From Hydractinia symbiolongicarpus (taxonomy: Eukaryota > Cnidaria > Hydrozoa > Anthoathecata > Hydractiniidae): a DNA stretch of 64,000 nucleotides. Location: contig NC_079876.1 in the NCBI RefSeq assembly GCF_029227915.1, positions 7,380,001 through 7,444,000 of the forward strand, given 5' to 3'. The stretch's first letter is position 1. Each line of letters starts with the position of its first letter. The notes beneath the pieces were generated by a model. It was not told the origin of the DNA and searched no databases. It was given only the letters and a program-made list of their open reading frames with translations. The position numbers and the translations under genes were made by a program. Positions 38,501 through 47,464 of this stretch are shown here, piece by piece.

Positions 38501-39555
38501 CAAGTCTCATGCGTTTTAGTGGTGAAAAAATAAATTAAAAAATCGTTCGGGAAATGAGTTTACTCCCTGGGTACTATCTTTGTATACTTTTGACTATACG
38601 GGCCAAGCCCGGGATTTACGGGAAATCTCGGGTTTTCGTTTGCCGGCGATTAAACCTCCTTCATTAGGCGTCTCATCAAAAATGAAAACATTTTTGAAAA
38701 CTACAAGTCTCATGCGTTTTAGTGGTGAAAAAGTAAATTAAAAAATCGTTCTGGAAATGAGTTTACTCACAGGGTACTTTCTTTGTATACATTCGACTAT
38801 ACGGGCCAAGCCCGGGATTTACGGGAAATCGCGGGTTTTCGTTTGCCGGCGATTAAACCTCTTTCATTTAGCGTCTCATCAAAAATGAAAACATTTTTAA
38901 AAACTACAAGTCTGATGGGCTTTAGTGGTGAAATAATAATTTAAAAAATCGTTCGGAAAATGAGTTTACCCCCTGGGTACTTTCTTTGTATACTTTTGAT
39001 TATACGGGCCGAGTCCAGGGTTTACGGGATATGGCGGGTTTTCGTTTGCCGGCGATTAAACTTCTTTTATTCAGCGTCTCATCAAAAATGAAAACATTTT
39101 TGAAAACTACAAGTCCCATGCGTTTTAGTGGTAAAAAAATAATTTAAAAAATCGTTCGGGAAATGAGTTTACTCCCTGGGTACATTCCTTGTATACTTTT
39201 GACTATGCGGGCCGAGTCCGGGGTTTACGGGAAGTGGCGGGTTTTCGTTTGCTGGCGATTAAACTTCTTTTATTCAGCGTCTCATCAAAAATGAAAACAT
39301 TTTTGAATACTACAAGTCTCATGGGCTTTAGTGGTGAAATAATAATTTAAAAAATCGTTTGGAAAATGAGTTTACCCCCTGGGTACTTTCTTTGTAACCT
39401 TTTTTGACTATACGTTCCGAGTCCGGGATTTACGGGAAGTCGTGGGTTTTCGTTTGCCGGCGATAAAAACTTCTTTTATTCAGCGTCTCATCAACATTTC
39501 TGAAAACTACAAGTCTCATGCGTTTTAGTGGTGAAAAAATAATTTAAAAAATCGT
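35504..39555. repeat. 20-monomer block, copy b (4,052 bp)
   Basis: This is the second copy of the ~4.05-kb block. It starts with the CGCTGATTTTCG beta monomer and ends with a 197-bp deletion monomer at 39359. Its monomers 5-14 contain a different internal duplication (1,014 bp) from that in copy a, and monomers 13-17 follow the P1-P5 order. Length is nevertheless almost identical to copy a. Confidence 0.85.
36316..38343. repeat. Internal 1,014-bp tandem duplication in copy b
   Basis: The five monomers starting at 36316 (TTGGAATTGAG, 202 bp) recur at 37330 with a 1,014-bp period. The alpha monomers with TTTTTAAACAC, the hybrid with TTAAATCTCCTTC, P5 with GACTACACGGG, P1 (36924/37938) and P2 with GGGTTTTGCGGG all repeat in order. 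This is an adjacent, near-identical pair, so it is recent relative to the block that contains it. Confidence 0.87.
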
Positions 39556-41381
39556 TTGGGAAATGAGTTTACTCACAGGGTACTTTCTTTGTATACATTC
39601 GACTATACGGGCCAAGCCCGGGATTTACGGGAAATCGCTGATTTTCGTTTGCCGGCGATTAAACTTCTTTCATTAACCGTCTCATCAAAAATGAAAACAT
39701 TTTTGAAAACTACAAGTCTCATGCGTTTTACTGGTGAAAAAATAATTTAAAAAATCGTTCGGGAAATGAGTTTACTCCTTGGGTACTTTCTTTGTATACT
39801 TTTGACTATACGGGCCGAGTCCGGGATTTACGGGAAGTCGCGGGTTTTCGTTTGCCGGCGATTAAACTTCTTTCATTAACCGTCTCATCAAAAATGAAAA
39901 CATTTTTGAAAACTTCAAGTCTCATGCGTTTTAGTGGTGAAAAAATAATTTAAAAAATCGTTCGGGAAATGAGTTTACTCCTTGCGTACTTTTTTTGTAT
40001 ACTTTTGACTATACGGGCCGAGTCCGGGGTTTACGGGAAATGCCGGGTTTTCGTTTGCCGGCGATTAAACTTCTCTAATTCAGCGTCTCATCAAAAATGA
40101 AAACATTTTTGAAAACTACAAGTCTCATGCGTTTTATTGGTGAAAAGATAATTTAAAAAATCGTTTTGGAAATGAGTTTACTCACAGGGTACTTTCTTTG
40201 TATACATTCGACTATACCGGCCAAGCCCGAGATTTACGGGAAATCGCGGGTTTTCGTTTGCCGGCAATTAAACCACTTTCATTAAGCGTCTCATCAAAAA
40301 TGAAAACATTTCTGAAAAGTAAAAGTCTCATGCGTTTTAGTGGTGAAAAAATAATTTAAAAAATCGTTTGGAATTGAGTTTACTCCCTGGGTACTTTCTT
40401 TGTATACTTTTGACTATACGGGCCGAGTCCGGGATTTACGGGAAATCGCGGGTTTTCGTTTGCCGGCGATTAAACTTCTTTTATTCAGCGTCTCATCAAA
40501 AATGAAAACATTTTTAAACACTACAAGTCTCATGGGCTTTAGTGGTGAAATAATAATTCAAAAAATCGTTCGGGAAATGAGTTTACTCCCTGGGTAATAT
40601 CTTTGTATACTTTTGACTATACGGGCCAAGCCCGGGATTTACGGGAAATCTCGGGTTTTCGTTTGCCGGCGATTAAACCTCCTTCATTAGGCGTCTCATC
40701 AAAAATGAAAACATTTTTGAAAACTACAAGTCTCATGCGTTTTAGTGGTGAAAAAGTAAATTAAAAAATCCTTCTGGAAATGAGTTTACTCACAGGGTAC
40801 TTTCTTTGTATACATTCGACTACACGGGCCAAGCCCGGGATTTACGGGAAATCGCGGGTTTTCGTTTGCCGGCGATTAAACCTCTTTCATTAAGCCTCTC
40901 ATCAAAAATGAAAACATTTTTAAAAACTACAAGTCTCATGGGCTTTAGTGGTAAAATATAAATTTAAAAAATCGTTTGGGAAATGAGTTTACTCCCGGGG
41001 TACTTTCTTTGTATACTTTTGACTATACGGGCCGAGTCCGGGATTTACGGGAAATCGCAGGTTTTCGTTTGCCGGCGATTAAACTTCTTTTATTCAGCGT
41101 CTCATCAAAAATGAAAACATTTTTGAAAACTACAAGTCTCATGCGTTTTAGTGGTGAAAAATTAATTTAAAAAATCGTTTGGGTATTGAGTTTACTCCCT
41201 GGGTACTTTCTTTGTATACTTTTGACTATACGGGCCGAGTCCGGGTTTTACGGGAAATCGCGGGTTTTCGTTTGCCGGCGATTAAACTTCTTTTATTCAG
41301 CGTCTCATCAAAAATGAAAACATTTTTAAAAACTACAAGTCTCATGGGCTTTAGTGGTGAAATAATAATTCAAAAAATCGT
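39556..41381. repeat. 20-monomer block, copy c (partial, 9 monomers)
   Basis: This is the third occurrence of the block start, +4,052 bp from copy b. It matches copy b monomer for monomer up to P2 at 41179, then passes into the 5-monomer HOR instead of repeating the 1,014-bp unit. Private changes include TTTTACTGGTG near 39,728, GGGTAATATC near 40,595 and AATCCTTCTGG near 40,768. Confidence 0.82.
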
Positions 41382-44020
41382 TTGGGAAATTAGTTTACTC
41401 CCTGGGCACTTTCTTTGTATACTTTTGACTATACGGGCCGAGTCCGGGATTTACGGGAAATCGCAGGTTTTCGTTTGCCGGCGAGTAAACTTCTTTTATT
41501 CAGCGTCTCATCAAAAATGAAAACATTTTTGAAAACTACAAGTCTCATGCGTTTTAGTGGTGAAAAAATAAATTAAAAAATCGTTCGGGAAATGAGTTTA
41601 CTCCCTGGGTACTATCTTTGTATACTTTTGACTATACGGGCCAAGCCCGGGATTTACGGGAAATCTCGGGTTTTCGTTTGCCGGCGATTAAACCTCCTTC
41701 ATTAGGCGTCTCATCAAAAATGAAAACATTTTTGAAAACTACAAGTCTCATGCGTTTTAGTGGTGAAAAAGTAAATTAAAAAATCGTTCTGGAAATGAGT
41801 TTACTCACAGGGTACTTTCTTTGTATACATTCGACTATACGGGCCAAGCCCGGGATTTACGGGAAATCGCGGGTTTTCGTTTGCCGGCGATTAAACCTCT
41901 TTCATTTAGCGTCTCATCAAAAATGAAAACATTTTTAAAAACTACAAGTCTCATGGGCTTTAGTGGTAAAATATAAATTTAAAAAATCGTTTGGGAAATG
42001 AGTTTACTCCCGGGGTACTTTCTTTGTATACTTTTGACTATACGGGCCGAGTCCGGGATTTACGGGAAATCGCAGGTTTTCGTTTGCCGGAGATTAAACT
42101 TCTTTTATTCAGCGTCTCATCAAAAATGAAAACATTTTTGAAAACTACAAGTCTCATGCGTTTTAGTGGTGAAAAATTAATTTAAAAAATCGTTCGGGAA
42201 TTGAGTTTACTCCCTTGGTACTTTCTTTGTATACTTTGGACTATACGGGCCGAGTCCGGAATTTACGGGAAATCGCGGGTTTTCGTTTGAGGGCGATTAA
42301 ACTTCTTTTATTCAGCGTCTCATCAAAAATGAAAACATTTTTAAAAACTACAAGTCTCATGGGCTTTAGTGGTGAAATAATAATTCAAAAAATCGTTTGG
42401 GAAATTAGTTTACTCCCTGGGCACTTTCTTTGTATACTTTTGACTATACGGGCCGAGTCCGGGATTTACGGGAAATCGCAGGTTTTCGTTTGCCGGCGAT
42501 TAAACTTCTTTTATTCAGCGTCTCATCAAAAATGAAAACATTTTTTAAAAATACAAGTCTCATGCGTTTTAGTGGTGAAAAAATTAATTAAAAAATCGTT
42601 CGGGAAATGAGTTTACTCCCTGGGTACTATCTTTGTATACTTTTGACTATACGGGCCAAGCCCGGGATTTACGGGAAATCTCGGGTTTTCGTTTGCCGGC
42701 GATTAAACCTCCTTCATTAGGCGTCTCATCAAAAATGAAAACATTTTTGAAAACTACAAGTCTCATGCGTTTTAGTGGTGAAAAAGTAAATTAAAAAATC
42801 GTTCTGGAAAGGAGTTTACTCACAGGGTACTTTCTTTGTATGCATTCGACTATACGGGCCAAGCCCGGGATTTACGGGAAATCGCGGGTTTTCGTTTGCC
42901 GGCGATTAAACCTCTTTCATTAAGCGTCTCATCAAAAATGAAAACATTTTTAAAAACTACAAGTCTCATGGGCTTTAGTGGTAAAATATAAATTTAAAAA
43001 ATCGTTTGGGAAATGATTTTACTCCCGGGGTACTTTCTTTGTATACTTTTGACTATACGGGCCGAGTCCGGGATTTACGGGAAATCGCAGGTTTTCGTTT
43101 GCCGGCGATTAAACTTCTTTTATTCAGCGTCTCATCAAAAATGAAAACATTTTTGAAAACTACAAGTCTTATGCGTTTTAGTGGTGAAAAATTAATTTAA
43201 AAAATCGTTTGGGAATTGAGTTTACTCCCTGGGTACTTTCTTTGTATACTTTTGACTATACGGGCCGAGTCCGGGTTTTACGGGAAATCGCGGGCTTTCG
43301 TTTGCCGGCGATTAAACTTCTTTTATTCAGCGTCTCATCAAAAATGAAAACATTTTTAAAAACTACAAGTCTCATGGGCTTTAGTGGTGAAATAATAATT
43401 CAAAAAATCGTTTGGGAAATTAGTTTACTCCCTGGGCACTTTCTTTGTATACTTTTGACTATACGGGCCGAGTCCGGGATTTACGGGAAATCGCAGGTTT
43501 TCGTTTACCGGCGAGTAAACTTCTTTTATTCAGCGTCTCATCAAAAATGAAAACATTTTTGAAAACTACAAGTCTCATGCGTTTTAGTGGTGAAAAAATA
43601 AATTAAAAAATCGTTCGGGAAATGAGTTTACTCCCTGGGTACTATCTTTGTATACTTTTGACTATACGGGCCAAGCCCGGGATTTACGGGAAATCTCGGG
43701 TTTTCGTTTGCCGGCGATTAAACCTCCTTCATTAGGCGTCTCATCAAAAATGAAAACATTTTTGAAAACTACAAGTCTCATGCGTTTTAGTGGTGAAAAA
43801 GTAAATTAAAAAATCGTTCTGGAAATGAGTTTACTCACAGGGTACTTTCTTTGTATACATTCGACTATACGGGCCAAGCCCGGGATTTACGGGAAATCGC
43901 GGGTTTTCGTTTGCCGGCGATTAAACCTCTTTCATTAAGCGTCTCATCAAAAATGAAAACATTTTTAAAAACTACAAGTCTCATGGGCTTTAGTGGTAAA
44001 ATATAAATTTAAAAAATCGT
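40976..44020. repeat. 5-monomer HOR, three complete units (3 x 1,015 bp)
   Basis: P1 monomers lie at 40976, 41991 and 43006, each followed by P2, P3, P4 and P5. The middle unit uses the alternative P2 (42194; ACTCCCTTGG, CTTTGGACTATAC, TTTGAGGGCG), the same variant seen at 18418, 20448, 45442 and 48277. Units differ by scattered substitutions (TTTGCCGGAGATT near 42,088; GAAAGGAGTTT near 42,808; ATGATTTTACTCCC near 43,014). P5 is the only beta monomer per unit. Confidence 0.9.
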
Positions 44021-44426
44021 TTGGGAAATGAGTTTATTCCCGGGGTACTTTCTTTGTATACTTTTGACTATACGGGCCGAGTCCGGGATTTACGGGAAAT
44101 CGCAGGTTTTCGTTTGCCGGCGATTAAACTTCTTTTATTCAGCGTCTCATCAAAAATGAAAACATTTTTAAAAACTACAAGTCTCATGCGTTTTAGTGGT
44201 GAAAAAGTAAATTCAAAAATCGTTCTGGAAATGAGTTTACTCACAGGGTACTTTCTTTGTATACATTCGACTATACGGGCCAAGCCCGGGATTTACGGGA
44301 AATCGCGGGTTTTCGTTTGCCGGCGATTAAACCTCTTTCATTAAGCGTCTCATCAAAAATGAAAACATTTTTAAAAACTACAAGTCTCATGGGCTTTAGT
44401 GGTAAAATATAAATTTAAAAAATCGT
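44021..44426. repeat. Collapsed two-monomer HOR remnant with P1/P4 hybrid
   Basis: The monomer at 44021 begins as P1 (CCGGGGTAC) and ends with the tail of P4 (AAAAAGTAAATTC), and is followed at once by P5 (44224). Three monomers (609 bp) are missing compared with a full unit. This is the expected product of unequal exchange between P1 and P4 of neighbouring units. The hybrid tail changes the usual stop codon, which creates an unusually long open frame on the plus strand and one on the minus strand. Neither is evidence of a gene. Confidence 0.88.
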
Positions 44427-46047
44427 TTGGGAAATGAGTTTACTCCCGGGGTACTTTCTTTGTATACTTTTGACTATACGGGCCGAGTCCGGGATTTACG
44501 GGAAATCGCAGGTTTTCGTTTGCCGGCGATTAAACTTCTTTTATTCAGCGTCTCATCAAAAATGAAAACATTTTTAAAAACTACTAGTCTCATGGGCTTT
44601 AGTGGTGAAATAATAATTCAAAAAATCGTTTGGGAAATTAGTTTACTCCCTGGGCACTTTCTTTGTATACTTTTGACTATACGGGCCGAGTCCGGGATTT
44701 ACGGGAAATCGCAGGTTTTCGTTTGCCGGCGAGTAAACTTCTTTTATTCAGCGTCTCATCAAAAATGAAAACATTTTTGAAAACTACAAGTCTCATGCGT
44801 TTTAGTTGTGAAAAAATAAATTAAAAAATCGTTCGGGAAATGAGTTTACTCCCTGGGTACTATCTTTGTATACTTTTGACTATACGGGCCAAGCCCGGGA
44901 TTTACGGGAAATCTCGGGTTTTCGTTTGCCGGCGATTAAACCTCCTTCATTAGGCGTCTCATCAAAAATGAAAACATTTTTGAAAACTACAAGTCTCATG
45001 CGTTTTAGTGGTGAAAAAGTAAATTAAAAAATCGTTCTGGAAATGAGTTTACTCACAGGGTACTTTCTTTGTATACATTCGACTATACGGGCCAAGCCCG
45101 GGATTTACGGGAAATCGCGGGTTTTCGTTTGCCGGCGATTAAACCTCTTTCATTAAGCGTCTCATCAAAAATGAAAACATTTTTAAAAACTACAAGTCTC
45201 ATGGGCTTTAGTGGTAAAATATAAATTTAAAAAATCGTTTGGGAAATGAGTTTACTCCCGGGGTACTTTCTTTGTATACTTTTGACTATACGGGCCGAGT
45301 CCGGGATTTACGGGAAATCGCAGGTTTTCGTTTGCCGGCGATTAAACTTCTTTTATTCAGCGTCTCATCAAAAATGAAAACATTTTTGAAAACTACAAGT
45401 CTCATGCGTTTTAGTGGTGAAAAATTAATTTAAAAAATCGTTCGGGAATTGAGTTTACTCCCTTGGGACTTTCTTTGTATACTTTGGACTATACGGGCCG
45501 AGTCCGGAATTTACGGGAAATCGCGGGTTTTCGTTTGAGGGCGATTAAACTTCTTTTATTCAGCGTCTCATCAAAAATGAAAACATTTTTAAAAAATACA
45601 AGTCTCATGGGCTTTAGTGGTGAAATAATAATTCAAAAAATCGTTTGGGAAATTAGTTTACTCCCTGGGCACTTTCTTTGTATACTTTTGACTATACGGG
45701 CCGAGTCCGGGATTTACGGGAAATCGCAGGTTTTCGTTTGCCGGCGATTAAACTTCTTTTATTCAGCGTCTCATCAAAAATGAAAACATTTTTGAAAACT
45801 ACAAGTCTCATGCGTTTTAGTGGTGAAAAAATAAATTAAAAAATCGTTCGGGAAATGAGTTTACTCCCTGGGTACTATCTTTGTATACTTTTGACTATAC
45901 GGGCCAAGCCCGGGATTTACGGGAAATCTCGGGTTTTCGTTTGCCGGCGATTAAACCTCCTTCATTAAGCGTCTCATCAAAAATGAAAAGATTTTTAAAA
46001 ACTACAAGTCTCATGGGCTTTAGTGGTGAAATAATTTAAATAATCGT
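44427..46047. repeat. 5-monomer HOR, irregular units
   Basis: The monomer at 44427 is a second hybrid (P1 start, P2 tail), followed by P3 44630, P4 44833 and P5 45036. P1 at 45239, the alternative P2 at 45442, P3 at 45645 and a P4 variant at 45848 follow. The last changes midway to AAAAGATTTTTAAAAAC with a GAAATAATTTAAATAATCG tail (200 bp). It leads into a different set of monomers at 46048. This region overlaps the first copy of the 2,835-bp duplication. Confidence 0.82.
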
Positions 46048-47464
46048 TTGGGAAATGAATTTACTGCCTGGGTACTTTCTTTGTATACTTTTGACTATAC
46101 GGGCCGAGTCCGGGATTTACGGGAAATCGCAGGTTTTCGTTTGCCGGCGATTAAACTTCTTTTATTCAGCGTCTCATCAAAAATGAAAACATTTTTGAAA
46201 ACTACAAGTTTCATGCGTTTTAGTGGTGAAAAAATAATTTAAAAAATCGTTCGGGAAATGCGTTTACACCCTGGGTACTTTCTTTGTATACTTTTGACTA
46301 TACGGGCCGAGTCCGGGATTTACGGGAAATCGCAGGTTTTCGTTTGCCGGCGATTAAACTTCTTTTATTCCGCGTCTCATCAAAAATGAAAACATTTTTG
46401 AAAGCTACAAGTCTCATGCGTTTTAGTGGTGAAAAAATAATTTAAAAATTCGTTAGGGAAATGAGTTTACTCACTTGGTACTTTCCTTGTATACTTTTGA
46501 CTATACGGGCCGAGACCGGGATTTACGGGAAATCGCGGGTTTTCGTTTGCCGGCGATTAAACTTCTTTTATTCAGCGGCTCATCAAAAATGAAAACATTT
46601 TTGAAAACTGCAAGTCTCATGCGTTTTAGTGGTGAAAAAATAATTTAAAAAATCGTTCGAGAAATGAGTTTACACCCTGGGTACTTTCTTTGTATACTTT
46701 TGACTATACGGGCCGAGTCCGGGATTTACGGGAAATCGCGGGTTTTCGTTTGCCGGCGATTAAACCACTTTATTAAGCGTCTCATCAAAAATGAAAAGAT
46801 TTCTGAAAACTACAAGTCTCATGCGTTTTAGTGGTTAAAAAATAATTTAAAAATTCGTTCGGGAAATGAGTTTACTCACTGGGTACTTTCCTTGTATACT
46901 TTTGACTATACGGGCCGAGTCCGGGATTTACGGGAAATCGCGGGTTTTCGTTTGCCGGCGATTAAACTTCTTTTATTCAGCGTCTCATCAAAAATGAAAA
47001 CATTTTTAAAAACTACAAGTCTCATGGGCTTTAGTGGTGAAATAATTTAAATAATCGTTTGGGAAATGAGTTTACTCACTGGGTACTTTCTTTGTATACT
47101 TTTGACTATACGGGCCGAGTCCGGGATTTACGGGAAATCGCAGGTTTTCGTTTGCCGGCGATTAAACTTCTTTTATTCAGCGTCTCATCAAAAATGAAAA
47201 CATTTTTAAAAACTACAAGTCTCATGCGCTTTAGTGGTAAAATATAAATTTAAAAAATCGTTTGGGAAATGAGTTTACTCCCTGGGTACTTTCTTTGTAT
47301 ACTTTTGACTATACGGGCCGAGTCCGGGATTTACAGGAAATCGCGGGTTTTCGTTTGCCGGCGATTAAACCACTTTCATTAAGCGTCTCATCAAAAATGA
47401 AAAGATTTCGGAAAACTACAAGTCTCATGCGTTTTGGTGGTGTAAAAATAACTTAAAAAATCGT
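44630..47464. repeat. 14-monomer tandem duplication, copy 1 (2,835 bp)
   Basis: Monomer starts at 44630, 45239, 45442, 46048, 47059 and 47262 recur at +2,835 bp. The length is 14 x 203 minus 7 bp, explained by two 3-bp tail deletions (GAAATAATTTAAATAATCG near 46,030 and 47,040) and a one-base loss in CCACTTTATTAAGCG (near 46,769). It contains the P3-P4-P5-P1-P2-P3-P4 series followed by seven further monomers, including the GAATTTACTGCC type (46048) shared with 22069 and 27111. Confidence 0.93.
45368..45389. other. Hairpin dyad inside each monomer (representative)
   Basis: The arms TCAAAAATG (45368-45376) and CATTTTTGA (45381-45389) are perfect reverse complements, separated by a loop of AAAA, giving a 9-bp stem. 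The dyad is present in many monomers. Common variants weaken it: CATTTTTAA loses one pair near the base, CATTTCTGA introduces one mismatch, GATTTCGG introduces several, and AAACTCTTTTG breaks it. Whether it extrudes in vivo or binds a protein is unknown. Confidence 0.8.

Noticed and set aside
44068-44283. Minus-strand open frame of 71 codons
   Set aside because: It exists only because of the P1/P4 hybrid monomer tail at 44021. There is no homologous open frame of this length in other copies and no domain is visible.
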